Assembly (NCBI RefSeq): GCF_020012125.1
Contig: NZ_JAIFAG010000001.1
Coordinates: 3,658,001 to 3,722,000 of the forward strand
Direction: 5' to 3'
DNA: 64,000 bases
Source of the DNA: Hymenobacter psoromatis
GTDB lineage: Bacteria > Bacteroidota > Bacteroidia > Cytophagales > Hymenobacteraceae
The stretch's first letter is position 1. Every line of letters begins with the position of its first letter. A program made the position numbers and the translations under genes. Below are positions 17,642-26,203 of this stretch, in pieces. The notes under the pieces were generated by a model. That model was not told the origin of the DNA. It saw only the letters and a program-made list of their open reading frames with translations, and searched no databases.

Positions 17642-20047
17642 CTACCGTCGGCTCACGGCCACCGAATTGCCCTGGTACGGCACCACGCGGGCGGTTTTCG
17701 CGGCCGGGCCGTCGCCCGCACCCTGGCCTTTGCTCACGAATACTACTTTGAAGCTACGCGCCGTGGCCATGCTGGGGTAGCGGCCCGCGCGGCGGCCGAT
17801 GGTCAGCTGCTGGGTCTTCTCATTCCAGTGCAGCGGGATGGTGGCGTAGACTCCTTTTTCGTAATTGTAATTATCGTTTTCATCCTCGTAGAGCGTGAAA
17901 TCGGCGTCGGCACCGGGGTAGATGCGCAGCTCCAGAGGAGCGGTGGTTTTTTGGGCGGCGTACTGCACCACCGGGCCGAGGGGCAGGATGGAGCCGGCCC
18001 GCACGTAGAGCGGCAGCACGTCAATCGGCGTGAGGCGCGTCACGGTCTGGCCGCCGGGTAGGCGCTCGCCGGTCCAGAAGTCGTACCAGGCGGTGCCGGC
18101 GGGCAGGTACTGGCTTTGCGTTTTGATGGTGCTGAAATCGAGCACGCCTGGCTTGTCGGCGGCCGGAGCGCGCTGGCTATACTGCGCCTCCGTCACGGGG
18201 TTTACAAGTAGGGCGGGGCCAAACATATACTGGTTATCAATGCCATATACTTTAGCATCGCGGGGAAAATCCATTGCCAGGCCGCGCATCAGGGTATAGC
18301 CTTGGTTGGTGACGCGCCACGACAGCGAGTAGAGGTAGGGCAGCATCCGGTAGCGCAGGCTCACGTAGCGGGCCTGCGCGTCGTAGGCCCAGTCGCCTTT
18401 ATTGCCAAACTGATATATCTCGCGGGGCGTGTCGGTGCCGTGCGAGCGGAACAGCGGCGAGAACGCCCCGAACTGGAACCAGCGCACGTACAGCTCCCGA
18501 AACGCGGGGTCCGCCACACCGAGGGGGTAGGTTTTGCCCGTAAAAAAGCCCCCGATATCCGTGGTCCAGTACGGGATGCCGGCCAGGCAGAAGTTTAGGC
18601 CGCCCGAAATCTGCTTGCGCAGCACTTCCCAGCTGCCCTGAATATCGCCCGACCAGGTGGCGGCCGCGTAGCGCTGCTGCCCGGCAAAGGCCGAGCGCGT
18701 CAGAATGAATACGCGCTTGTCGGAGGTAGTAGCCCGCTGGTGGGTGTACACGCCCTTGATGTGTTCCAGCGGGAAGGCATTGCGCACGCTCTTGAAGCTG
18801 CCTAGCGCAGTTTGGGTCGAGTCCATCCGGCCCTCGCGGTCAAACTGCTCCGGCTCCGAGGCATCTAGCCACCAGGCATCTATACCCTTGGAAAACAGGT
18901 TTTTATTCAGGTAGCTCCAGTAAATGTCGCGGGCCTTGGGGTTGAAGGCATCGTAGACCCGCACCCCGCCGTCGGGCGGCCAGTTTTTGAAGTCGTACAG
19001 CAGATTATCCTGCTTCAATTGCTGAAAAATGGCCGTTTTATCGCCAAACGACGGCCATACCGATATCATCAGGTGGGCGTTGAGGGCGTGCACCTGGTCC
19101 ACCATCTCCTTGGGTTTGGGGAAACCAGGGTTGCCAAACTCGGTGGAGTTCCAGTAGTGGTTGTCGGTGCCCCAGTACTGCCAGTCCTGCACGATATTAT
19201 CGAGCGGCACGTTGCGGCGGCGGTATTCCTGCACCACGCCCAGCAGCTCATCCTGGCTTTTATAACGCTCGCGGCTCTGCCACAGGCCCAGCGCCCACTT
19301 GCCGAAGAGCGGAGCTGGCCCGGTGAGGTCGCGGTAGCCCGCCACCACCGCGTCGAGGGCGGGTCCGTACACGAAGTAGTAGTCGATATAATCACCTACC
19401 TCAGAGGCAAATGACGCGCCCGCCGCGTTGTCGCGGAAGGTGGTAGTCGAGTAATTATCCCACAACACGCCGTAGCCGGCCGTAGACACCAGAAAGGGGT
19501 TGGCCACAAACTGGTTAGTCTGGCGCAGCTTCACCTGGTGGCCGCGCCAGTTCATCACGCCATCCTGAAACTGACCCAGCCCGTACAGTCCCTCGCCCTG
19601 GCTAAGGGCGAAGCGCTGCCGCACCACGTGCGACGGCTTGCCTACGTCGAGGGTCGGGGTGAACAGCGAGTCGGCGGGCTCGGCCTCGCGCAGCAGCGAC
19701 GCGCCCGCCAGGGTAGCGAAGCGCACGGTCCCGCTGCGCACATCCAGCACCACGCGCAGGCGGCTGGTCTTGATAGTCAGCTCGGTAGGGCTTTCGGTTA
19801 CCTCAAACTTGGCCGCCACCTCGGGGATTTTAATAACCGACAGGCTGGTTTTCTGGAACTTAGCGCCCATTGGAGCACGCCACACACGCACCGTACCGGG
19901 CGCGTACACCTGAATTTCCAGATTAATCGTGCTGGTGTGCACACTTACGGCCTGCCCCCGCACCTGGTAAATCGGGTCGGCGGCCAGGGCTGGCTGCGTT
20001 AGGCTGCTCACGGCCAGCAGGCTGCCTACTACGAAAATATTGCGCAT
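17642..20047 (-). CDS. Glycoside hydrolase family 31 (alpha-glucosidase/alpha-xylosidase)
   Basis: This is an 801-residue protein with signal peptide MRNIFVVGSLLAVSS...ALA. It has an N-terminal galactose-mutarotase-like domain, a TIM barrel, and a C-terminal DUF5110-like beta domain. IDAWWLDASEPE holds the GH31 nucleophile (Asp about residue 395). YAAATWSGDIQGSW, with its Gly-Asp, holds the acid/base region. The WWLDASEPE form and the overall length fit secreted Bacteroidota alpha-xylosidase or alpha-glucosidase members. It probably trims alpha-linked residues in the periplasm together with the neighbouring GH97 enzyme. Confidence 0.92.
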   Translation of the reverse strand: MRNIFVVGSLLAVSSLTQPALAADPIYQVRGQAVSVHTSTINLEIQVYAPGTVRVWRAPMGAKFQKTSLSVIKIPEVAAKFEVTESPTELTIKTSRLRVVLDVRSGTVRFATLAGASLLREAEPADSLFTPTLDVGKPSHVVRQRFALSQGEGLYGLGQFQDGVMNWRGHQVKLRQTNQFVANPFLVSTAGYGVLWDNYSTTTFRDNAAGASFASEVGDYIDYYFVYGPALDAVVAGYRDLTGPAPLFGKWALGLWQSRERYKSQDELLGVVQEYRRRNVPLDNIVQDWQYWGTDNHYWNSTEFGNPGFPKPKEMVDQVHALNAHLMISVWPSFGDKTAIFQQLKQDNLLYDFKNWPPDGGVRVYDAFNPKARDIYWSYLNKNLFSKGIDAWWLDASEPEQFDREGRMDSTQTALGSFKSVRNAFPLEHIKGVYTHQRATTSDKRVFILTRSAFAGQQRYAAATWSGDIQGSWEVLRKQISGGLNFCLAGIPYWTTDIGGFFTGKTYPLGVADPAFRELYVRWFQFGAFSPLFRSHGTDTPREIYQFGNKGDWAYDAQARYVSLRYRMLPYLYSLSWRVTNQGYTLMRGLAMDFPRDAKVYGIDNQYMFGPALLVNPVTEAQYSQRAPAADKPGVLDFSTIKTQSQYLPAGTAWYDFWTGERLPGGQTVTRLTPIDVLPLYVRAGSILPLGPVVQYAAQKTTAPLELRIYPGADADFTLYEDENDNYNYEKGVYATIPLHWNEKTQQLTIGRRAGRYPSMATARSFKVVFVSKGQGAGDGPAAKTARVVPYQGNSVAVSRR

Positions 20048-20251
20048 AAAAACCGCGCCGCCGGCAAAGGGTAGCCGGCCGCCACGCCGCTAAAGTAGGC
20101 CGTGCCCGACGACGAAAGCCACCTGCGGTAATTGGTCGCCGGTTTTAGATTATTTTCCACTGAAATACTACTACTTCGGCACGGCTGTCTGGCTTGGATT
20201 TGCCACCCGCGCCGACCTTTGTTTGCCCTATCACCCGTTTCTTCCGCCATA

Positions 20252-20704
20252 ATGTTTTCCAAATCAGACTGCCACGCGGCCTGCCTCGCCTACGTGCACA
20301 CCCGCCTCGCCGCGGCCCGCGCCGGCATGGCCGCCGCCCAGGAGTCCAGCAACTCCGAAACTAAGAGCAGCGCCGGCGACAAGTACGAAACCGGCCGCGC
20401 GATGGCTCAGCAGGAGCGCGACCGCCACGCCGCCCAGCTCCACGAGGCGCAAAATTTGCTGGCCGCACTGCAAAAAATAAATCCCGAGCTGGCCAGCGAT
20501 GCCGTGCGCACCGGTGCGCTGGCCGCTACCAGCCTGGGGCTGTTCTACGTGAGCATCAGTGCGGGCCGGCTGCGCACGGCCGGGGGCCAGGAGTTTATGG
20601 CCGTGTCGGGGGCCGCGCCGCTGGCGGTGGCGCTGCACGGGCGGCGGGCGGGCGAGGAGGTTATCTTCAACGGCAAGCTGGTGCGGGTAGAGTTGGTAAG
20701 CTAA
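20252..20704 (+). CDS. GreA/GreB-like C-terminal domain protein (often mislabelled 3-oxoacyl-ACP synthase)
   Basis: This is a 150-residue protein from ATG 20252 (MFSKSDCHAA...). The N-terminal half is a helical coiled-coil with SNSETKSSAGDKYETGRAM, a string seen in a Bacteroidota family carrying the Gre-factor layout: an N-terminal coiled coil and a C-terminal FKBP-like domain. The C-terminal part ends in AVALHGRRAGEEVIFNGK, close to the Gre-factor consensus in which a 'G+..G+.v' turn follows 'spl..al.gk'. It may bind RNA polymerase near the secondary channel. That is inferred from the fold only, and the acidic tip residues of true GreA cannot be confirmed. Confidence 0.75.
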   Translation: MFSKSDCHAACLAYVHTRLAAARAGMAAAQESSNSETKSSAGDKYETGRAMAQQERDRHAAQLHEAQNLLAALQKINPELASDAVRTGALAATSLGLFYVSISAGRLRTAGGQEFMAVSGAAPLAVALHGRRAGEEVIFNGKLVRVELVS

Positions 20705-20748
20705 CTGCTGGGCCAGACCCCGGCCGCCAGCTAGCCGTATGCAATGGC

Positions 20749-21195
20749 ATGGAAACCATCCTTCGCCAGCTAGCCAACCTGCCCGCCCCCAAAACCACTA
20801 CCCTGCAAAACGTAACCCGCTGCCTGCTCGGCAGCTTTATGGTAACGGCCGGCACGGGCCACCTCACCTTCGTGCGCCAGGATTTTCAGGCGCAGGTACC
20901 CGACTGGGTGCCTATGGATAAGGATACCGTGGTACTGCTCTCGGGCGTGGTCGAAATTGGCCTGGGGCTGGCGCTGCTATTTCTGAAAGGGAAAAACCGG
21001 GTGCGCATGGGCCTGGGGCTGGCGGCGTTTTACGTAGCTATTTTTCCGGGTAATATTCACCAGTACACGCAGCATATTTCCGCTTTCAACCTCGATACCG
21101 ACGGCAAGCGGCTGGCTCGCTTATTCGGCCAGCCCGTGCTGATAGGCGTGGTGCTGTGGTCAACCGGGGCGCTCAAAGCGCTGCGCAAGAAGTAG
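20749..21195 (+). CDS. DoxX-family small membrane protein
   Basis: This is a 148-residue protein with about four transmembrane segments: around CLLGSFMVTAGTGHL, VVLLSGVVEIGLGLALLFL, MGLGLAAFYVAIFP and GVVLWSTGAL. The first-helix glycine-rich 'taGtgHL' and the FPGNIHQY segment fit the DoxX-like family seen in Bacteroidota. Function is unknown; relatives are linked to redox or membrane homeostasis. The stop codon forms part of the hairpin at 21189-21222. Confidence 0.8.
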   Translation: METILRQLANLPAPKTTTLQNVTRCLLGSFMVTAGTGHLTFVRQDFQAQVPDWVPMDKDTVVLLSGVVEIGLGLALLFLKGKNRVRMGLGLAAFYVAIFPGNIHQYTQHISAFNLDTDGKRLARLFGQPVLIGVVLWSTGALKALRKK

Positions 21196-21222
21196 CGCGC
21201 AGTTTTCACCTCGCGCTACTTC
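21189..21222. terminator. Bidirectional hairpin sharing both stop codons
   Basis: GAAGTAGCGCG (21189-21199) pairs exactly with CGCGCTACTTC (21212-21222) around a 12-nt loop. Each arm contains the TAG stop codon of one of the two convergent genes (21193-21195 and 21216-21218). Confidence 0.75.
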
Positions 21223-22136
21223 TCATTCTTCGCCACCACGAACATGCGGTCGCCAAAGCGGCCGGTGAGCTTATTAAGCCAGTACGTGGGGTACTGCGTG
21301 CCCAGCTTGGCGGCCTGCTCCAGCGGGTTGCCGCCCAGGCGGATATTAGCCGGCGCTTTTACCGGATTGAGCAAATCCACTACGGAGAAGCCGTTCTTAG
21401 CTAGTAGCTTGCGAATGGTGTTGGGCGTGAACTCATAGAGGTGGTAGGGCGGAATATCCATGCGGCGCTGGCGGCCTAGGGCCTGGTAGGCGGCAAAGCC
21501 CAGGCGCATACTCGGCAGGTTCGTCACGCTGGGTAGGGCCAGCACCAGTAGCCCGCCAGGGCTCAGGATGCGGCCAAACTTGCGGATGGCCGCCGCCGGC
21601 GACAGCAGGTGCTCCAGCACGTCGCCGAGGTAGGCCAGGTCGAACTGGTTTTCTTCAAAATCCTCGGTGGTTTCGATGTTGCCGGTCACCACGGGCAGGC
21701 CCAGCTCGCGGCGGGCGTAGTCGGCGGCGTGGGCCGATATTTCGAGGCCGTGGGTTTCCCAGCCCAGGCTTTGCAAGCTTTTGAGGGTGTAGCCAGGGCC
21801 GCAGCCCACCTCCAGGTACCGAAAGCGCCGGCCGGGGTAGTGCCGCTGCATATAGGTAGTGAATTTATCCTCCTTCACCCGGCTCAAATCCAGCGTTTTA
21901 CCTTCTTCGATAAACGTTTTTTCCTTCTCGGTACGGTCGTAGTTGGGCCGGTCGGTGAAATACTCCTTGCCGTACAGCTTTTCGAGCTGCGCGGGCGTGG
22001 GCTGCGGGTCCAGAAACCCCAGGCCGCAGCTGGTGCAGCGCGTGCCTTGCAGCCGCTGGCCATCAAAGAGGTAGTAGAAGGGCAGGGGCCGGAAAGCGGT
22101 GCCGCCGCACAAGTCACAGGAACGCAAGGTATTCAT
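21216..22136 (-). CDS. SAM-dependent methyltransferase with N-terminal zinc ribbon
   Basis: This is a 306-residue protein. The N-terminal CDLCGG plus RCTSCGLGF is a two-knuckle zinc-binding module. A class I methyltransferase domain follows, with YLEVGCGPGYTLKSL as motif I and FDLAYLGDVLEHL as the later core motif. This layout (zinc ribbon plus Methyltransf_23) is common in enzymes near polysaccharide or lipid biosynthesis genes in Bacteroidota, but no such cluster is adjacent here. The substrate is unknown. Confidence 0.85.
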   Translation of the reverse strand: MNTLRSCDLCGGTAFRPLPFYYLFDGQRLQGTRCTSCGLGFLDPQPTPAQLEKLYGKEYFTDRPNYDRTEKEKTFIEEGKTLDLSRVKEDKFTTYMQRHYPGRRFRYLEVGCGPGYTLKSLQSLGWETHGLEISAHAADYARRELGLPVVTGNIETTEDFEENQFDLAYLGDVLEHLLSPAAAIRKFGRILSPGGLLVLALPSVTNLPSMRLGFAAYQALGRQRRMDIPPYHLYEFTPNTIRKLLAKNGFSVVDLLNPVKAPANIRLGGNPLEQAAKLGTQYPTYWLNKLTGRFGDRMFVVAKNEK

Positions 22137-22170
22137 TTAACAGGTAACATTTATCATTTAACAATCTACT

Positions 22171-22228
22171 AGAACGTCATGCTGAGCTTGTAGAACGTCA
22201 TGCTTCGACAAGCTCAGCATGACGTTCT
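22171..22228. repeat. Dispersed palindrome, GTCATGCTGAGC family (copy 1)
   Basis: The 21-base arms 22171-22191 and 22208-22228 are perfect complements and contain GTCATGCTGAGCTTG. The right arm is followed by a T-run. The same core appears in the palindrome at 61165-61274 and, shorter, at 31783-31824 and 58867-58959. It lies upstream of the methyltransferase gene and of ypdA. Confidence 0.88.
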
Positions 22229-22343
22229 TTTTTTACCCTACCCCCCCTATTCCACTCAATGCCTGCAAAGGTCGCCTCGCCGAACCCAACCCAACCGCGC
22301 CTCGTTGGTTAAACACTGACTAATAACTGATACTTGTTGACTG

Positions 22344-23324
22344 ATGATTGAAAAGGATGTTGTCGTGATTGGGGCCGGCCCCGTGGGCCTGGCCTGCGCC
22401 CTCGAAATTCAGCGCCAGGGCCTCACGGCGGCCGTCGTGGACAAGGGCGCGCTCGTGAACTCGCTGGTGGGCTACCCCACTAATATGGAGTTTTTCTCCA
22501 CGCCCGAGCTACTCGAAATCGGCGGCCACCCTTTCCCGATGGCCAGCTACAAGCCCCACCGCGAAGACGCCCTCGACTACTACCAGCGCGTGGCCACGGC
22601 CGAAAAACTCGACCTGCGCCTTTATGAGCGCGTAACGGGCCTGCGTGGCGAGGCCGGCAATTTTGTGGTGGAAACCGATAAGGGTGAAATCGCCACCCGC
22701 GCCGTGGTCGTGGCCACCGGTTTCTTCGACGTGCCCAACCGGATGAATATTCCCGGCGAAAACCTGCCCCACGTCAATCATTACTACAAAGAGCCCTACG
22801 CCCACGCCGACCGCGACGTGGTGGTGGTAGGGGCCAAAAACTCGTCGGCGAAGGCGGCGCTGGCCCTTACCCGCGCCGGGGCGCGCGTGGCGCTGGTGGT
22901 GCGCGGCCCCGAAGTGTCGGAAAGCGTGAAATACTGGATTCGGCCCGACCTGCTCAACCGCATTAAGGAGGGCCGCATCAAGGCGTATTTCAATACCACC
23001 ATCGATGCTTTCACGCCCGAGACGGTGGAAATTACTACCCCCGACGGCCCACGCAGCCTGCCCGCCGACTACGTGTACGCCCTCACCGGCTACCGGCCCG
23101 ACTACACGCTGCTGACCGAGCAACTGGCCCTGCCGCTGAACGAAAGCGACCCGGCCCTACCCCCCATTTTTGACCCCGAAACCCACGAAACCGCTCGCCC
23201 CGGCGTGTACGTGGCCGGCACCGTGTGCGGCGGCCTGGCTACCAGCCGCTGGTTTATTGAGAATGGCCGCCACCACGCGCAATTGATTGCGCGGGCGCTG
23301 GTTGGTAAAATGGCGCTCGCGTAG
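22344..23324 (+). CDS. ypdA: YpdA-type putative bacillithiol disulfide reductase
   Basis: This is a 326-residue FAD/NADPH oxidoreductase. VVIGAGPVGLACALE near the N-terminus is the FAD dinucleotide-binding motif; VVVVGAKNSSAKAAL near residue 165 is the NADPH site. GYPTNMEFFSTPELLEIGG and the C-terminal GTVCGGLATSRWFIENGRHH are characteristic of YpdA/Bdr, which reduces bacillithiol disulfide in Firmicutes and Bacteroidota. There is no CxxC redox pair as in thioredoxin reductase, which fits YpdA. Bacillithiol biosynthesis genes are not in this window. Confidence 0.9.
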   Translation: MIEKDVVVIGAGPVGLACALEIQRQGLTAAVVDKGALVNSLVGYPTNMEFFSTPELLEIGGHPFPMASYKPHREDALDYYQRVATAEKLDLRLYERVTGLRGEAGNFVVETDKGEIATRAVVVATGFFDVPNRMNIPGENLPHVNHYYKEPYAHADRDVVVVGAKNSSAKAALALTRAGARVALVVRGPEVSESVKYWIRPDLLNRIKEGRIKAYFNTTIDAFTPETVEITTPDGPRSLPADYVYALTGYRPDYTLLTEQLALPLNESDPALPPIFDPETHETARPGVYVAGTVCGGLATSRWFIENGRHHAQLIARALVGKMALA

Positions 23325-23422
23325 GGTGCGGGGCTTGCGCCGCCCGGCGTTGAACGATACCGGCCCCGAACAACTCGCGCTGGGTTCGTTCAACGCTGCG
23401 CGGGGGCAAGCCCCGCCCCTAC
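23321..23422. repeat. Dispersed palindromic repeat, family A (copy 2)
   Basis: This element is imperfectly palindromic with outer arms GTAGGG(T)GCGGGGCTTGC and GCAAGCCCCGCCCCTAC. It matches copy 1 at 8897-8990, including the CGTTGAAC/GTTCAACG inner stem and the loop sequence ACTCGCGCTGGGT. The left end covers the ypdA stop codon and the right end covers the stop codon of rlmB on the other strand. Confidence 0.82.
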
Positions 23423-24420
23423 CCCCGGTTTTTCGCTACTTCGAACAGCACGATGCCAGCGGCTACGCCCACGTTGAGGCTCTTAATCTGGCCGCTCATG
23501 GGGATGCGCAGGCGCTGGTCGCAGAGGCGCAGCAGCTCGGGGGCGATGCCGTCTTCCTCCGAGCCTACAAGCACGGCAATGGGGCCGCTGAGGCTGGCGG
23601 GTGCCGACTGGCCGAGGTCGGCATCGGCCTTTTCGGTGCAGGCGACGATGGTCAGGCCGCTGTCTTTCAAGAAATTAATGGTCTGCCTCAGGTCAGACTC
23701 GCGGCACACGGGCAGAATATTGAGCGCGCCGGCCGAAGTTTTTACGGCGTCGCCGTTGATTTGGGCCGCGCCGTGGGCGGGCACTACCAGAGCCTGCACG
23801 CCCAGGCACTCGGCGGTGCGGGCAATGGCCCCGAAGTTGCGCACGTCCGTCACGCGGTCCAGTAGCAGGATAAACGGCACCTTGCCGTCCTCAAACAAGC
23901 CGGCCAGCAGCGTGTCGAGCGGCGCAAAATCGATGGGCGACACGAAGGCGACCGCGCCCTGATGGTTCTTGCGGGTCAGGTTTTCCAGCTTCTCGATGGG
24001 CACGTAGGACACGGGCACGCCCGCCGTGCGGGCCAGGTCCGAGATGTCCTGCGTGAGCGAGTTTTTGGTGCCGCGCAGTAGGAAAACCCGGTCCAGGGTG
24101 CGGCCCGCGTTCAGTGCTTCCAGAATGGGGCGCAGGCCGAAGAGCATGTCGATGCTGCGGTCGGCGGCCGGGCGGGTGTTGTGCTCCTTGTAGGGCGTGG
24201 CGTTGCGGTCGCGGCTGGGCGTTACCTGGCGGCCCTGGTCATCGTAAAACGGGCGCTGCGGGCGGGCGCGGTTGGCCCCGTCGCCACTGGCCGGGCGGCG
24301 GTCGTTGCGCTCGCCGCGGGGGGTAGGGCGCTCGCCGCCCTCAGCCCCTTCGCGAAAGCGACGCGGCACGTAATCATCGCTGAACCCGTCGGTTAGCGGG
24401 CGTTCGTCGTTCTTCTCCAT
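23419..24420 (-). CDS. rlmB: 23S rRNA (guanosine-2'-O-)-methyltransferase RlmB (TrmH/SpoU family)
   Basis: This is a 333-residue protein. Residues about 1-90 are a charged, Arg/Pro-rich disordered extension. Then come the substrate-binding region (LFGLRPILEALNAG...DRVFLLRG) and the SpoU knot: LLLDRVTDVRNFGAIARTAE (motif 1), VLVGSEEDGI (motif 2) and IPMSGQIKSLNVGVAAGI (motif 3). It methylates G2251 or its equivalent in 23S rRNA. The start overlaps the end of the upstream GWxTD gene by 28 bp, so the two are probably co-transcribed. Confidence 0.9.
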   Translation of the reverse strand: MEKNDERPLTDGFSDDYVPRRFREGAEGGERPTPRGERNDRRPASGDGANRARPQRPFYDDQGRQVTPSRDRNATPYKEHNTRPAADRSIDMLFGLRPILEALNAGRTLDRVFLLRGTKNSLTQDISDLARTAGVPVSYVPIEKLENLTRKNHQGAVAFVSPIDFAPLDTLLAGLFEDGKVPFILLLDRVTDVRNFGAIARTAECLGVQALVVPAHGAAQINGDAVKTSAGALNILPVCRESDLRQTINFLKDSGLTIVACTEKADADLGQSAPASLSGPIAVLVGSEEDGIAPELLRLCDQRLRIPMSGQIKSLNVGVAAGIVLFEVAKNRG

Positions 24421-25691
24421 TGTTCTACGGCGGCATACCAGAGCGTTTCGTACTCGGGCCGGCGCACCAGTTCGTAATTATCAGGAGCTAAGGTACTAGG
24501 GCGGGGGCGGAAGGTGAAAGTCACGGGCTCGCCCCGGCTGCCGGCTGCATCGTAGCGCCAGCGCTCGGTACCGTCGGGCAGGCGGCGCACGCTGGGGGGC
24601 GGCCCCAGCACCACGTAGAGCAAGCCGCGGTCGGTGAGCCAGCCAGCCTTGTGCCCGCTAAACAGCTCATTAGCCGCGGTTACGTGGCTATAATACTCCC
24701 GGATTTTCGTGCGGGCGCGGGCCTGGTCGCCACCCGTCGCATCCAGCCAGAAGCGGTCGATGGCCCGCTTGGGTTCGGGCGCTTTCAGCAGGGCCCGGCG
24801 CTCGGTGGCGGTGGTGAGGTAAAGCAGCGGCTCAATGACTTCGGGCGCGGTGCTTTGACCTGGAAAGCTGGCCGGCACCACCAGCAGCGGCACCGTGCGC
24901 ACGACCTCGCCACCCGCGCCGCCCACCTTCAGCGCGTAGAGGCCGGTAGCGCGCAGGCGCAGCAGCTGGTTGGGAGCCGTGGGCGCAGCCGACGAGTCGA
25001 GCACCGCCAGCCGGCGCGGGGCGGCCACCTGGCTGCGCGGGTCGGTGAAGGGGGGTAGGGCCGCCGTGCCGGTGGGGTAGCGCCGCCAGCGCACCGGCTG
25101 TGCCAGCCCAAACTCGGCCACCGCTACCCCCTCGCCCGCGTTCAGATACGGATGGTCGAGCACCAGCCCGGCCGAGTCGAGCAGCACGAAAGGCCGGGCG
25201 AGTACTTCCGGCGTGAGGTGCAGCCAAGCCGTGGTGGCGGGGTTTTGGTCGGCCGTGGGTTGGTTGGTAAGCACGGGCTGGTCGAGGCTGACTTGCAGCA
25301 CCGCGCCGGCTGGCAGGCGGGCAGCGGCCACGGCCGCCGTGAGCACCTGCACCGGGGCCTTGGAATCGGAGCCGGGGTAGGGCCGGGCGGCGCGCACTTC
25401 CTGCCACAGCGGCTCTTTGGCCTCGTAGCCGGCCCAGCCCGTGAGGCGCAGCGCGGGCGCGGCGGAACCAGGCACGGCAGCTCGGTGGTTGATAAAAATG
25501 CGGAGACTATCACCCTCGCGGCGCAGCACCGGCAGGAGCTGGTCGGGCACCGGGCGGTAGAGGCCCGCAAAATCGGGGGTAGGGAGTTGGCGCGGGGCGG
25601 TGGCTAGGCTGGCTAAGCCAGCCAGCAGCATTCCCGCCCAAAACTTAGCCCCCGGCCCGCCGTAAATTGCCTTTCTTTTCTGATAACTCAT
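24393..25691 (-). CDS. GWxTD-domain protein
   Basis: This is a 432-residue protein. Near residue 340 it contains HKAGWLTDRGLLYVVLGPPPSVRR, the GWxTD signature found in secreted Bacteroidota and Acidobacteriota proteins of unknown role. An N-terminal hydrophobic stretch (AGMLLAGLASLATA) acts as signal peptide. The start is uncertain: the ATG at 25691 overlaps the start codon of the divergent DUF4834 gene, whereas the in-frame ATG at 25631 would give a cleaner leader and leave room for a promoter. The gene runs into rlmB with a 28-bp overlap. Confidence 0.82.
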   Translation of the reverse strand: MSYQKRKAIYGGPGAKFWAGMLLAGLASLATAPRQLPTPDFAGLYRPVPDQLLPVLRREGDSLRIFINHRAAVPGSAAPALRLTGWAGYEAKEPLWQEVRAARPYPGSDSKAPVQVLTAAVAAARLPAGAVLQVSLDQPVLTNQPTADQNPATTAWLHLTPEVLARPFVLLDSAGLVLDHPYLNAGEGVAVAEFGLAQPVRWRRYPTGTAALPPFTDPRSQVAAPRRLAVLDSSAAPTAPNQLLRLRATGLYALKVGGAGGEVVRTVPLLVVPASFPGQSTAPEVIEPLLYLTTATERRALLKAPEPKRAIDRFWLDATGGDQARARTKIREYYSHVTAANELFSGHKAGWLTDRGLLYVVLGPPPSVRRLPDGTERWRYDAAGSRGEPVTFTFRPRPSTLAPDNYELVRRPEYETLWYAAVEQWRRTTNAR

Positions 25692-26007
25692 GGGCTACAC
25701 GCTTTCGCTGCTGGTTTTTTTCTTACTTGTACGGTACGTGCTGCCCCAGGTATTGCGGGCGGTGCTCGGCGGCTTCGTGCGGCAGCAGGTGCACAAGGCG
25801 CAGCAGGGCGGCTTCTACCCCCCCGGCGGCAACCCAATGGGTGGCAATCCGATGGGTGGCGGCTACCACCAGCAGGCACAGCAAGCCCAGCAAAAGCCGC
25901 CTACCAAGCCCGGCGAGGTGCGCGTCGAGTACGTGCCACCCACCGTTGAAGATAAACGCAAACACGAATTTCGCGGCGGCGAGTATGTAGATTATGAAGA
26001 AGTCTGA
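25690..26007 (+). CDS. DUF4834-family small membrane-anchored protein
   Basis: This is a 105-residue protein. A single N-terminal transmembrane helix (YTLSLLVFFLLVRYVL) is followed by a Gly/Gln-rich linker with a short tandem GGNPM repeat and a conserved C-terminal block (KPGEVRVEYVPP...EFRGGEYVDYEEV). This is the DUF4834 pattern, found only in Bacteroidota and of unknown function. The ATG shares two bases with the ATG of the divergent GWxTD gene. The stop codon lies in the left arm of the element at 26003-26203. Confidence 0.82.
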   Translation: MGYTLSLLVFFLLVRYVLPQVLRAVLGGFVRQQVHKAQQGGFYPPGGNPMGGNPMGGGYHQQAQQAQQKPPTKPGEVRVEYVPPTVEDKRKHEFRGGEYVDYEEV

Positions 26008-26203
26008 ACCGCGGATTCTTGCGGATTTTTCGGATTAATCAAATTTTGGGGACTATTCGCTTAGCGTCAAGAAGTCGAAGCAAAAAGGCTACCTCTTCAG
26101 GTAGCCTTTTTTATAAAGTTCCAGCAAGCTATGAGGCTGCAAATTGTGAATCGTCCCCAAAATCCGACTAATCCGAAAAATCCGCAGCAATCCGTGGTCA
26201 GAA
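26003..26203. repeat. Composite palindromic element with nested terminator, spanning both stop codons
   Basis: Outer imperfect arms (about 26003-26052 and 26150-26203) carry repeated TGCGGATTTTTCGGATTA blocks and pair with each other. In the middle is a clear terminator hairpin (26082-26112). The left arm contains the TGA of DUF4834 and the right arm contains the TGA of the convergent DUF5686 gene. This looks like a miniature mobile or palindromic element that now serves as the shared end of two genes. Confidence 0.78.
26082..26112. terminator. Bidirectional rho-independent terminator
   Basis: AAAAAGGCTACCT, a CTTC loop and AGGTAGCCTTTTTT form a perfect stem with an A-run before and a T-run after. 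It can therefore end transcription in both directions, between DUF4834 and DUF5686. Confidence 0.9.
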
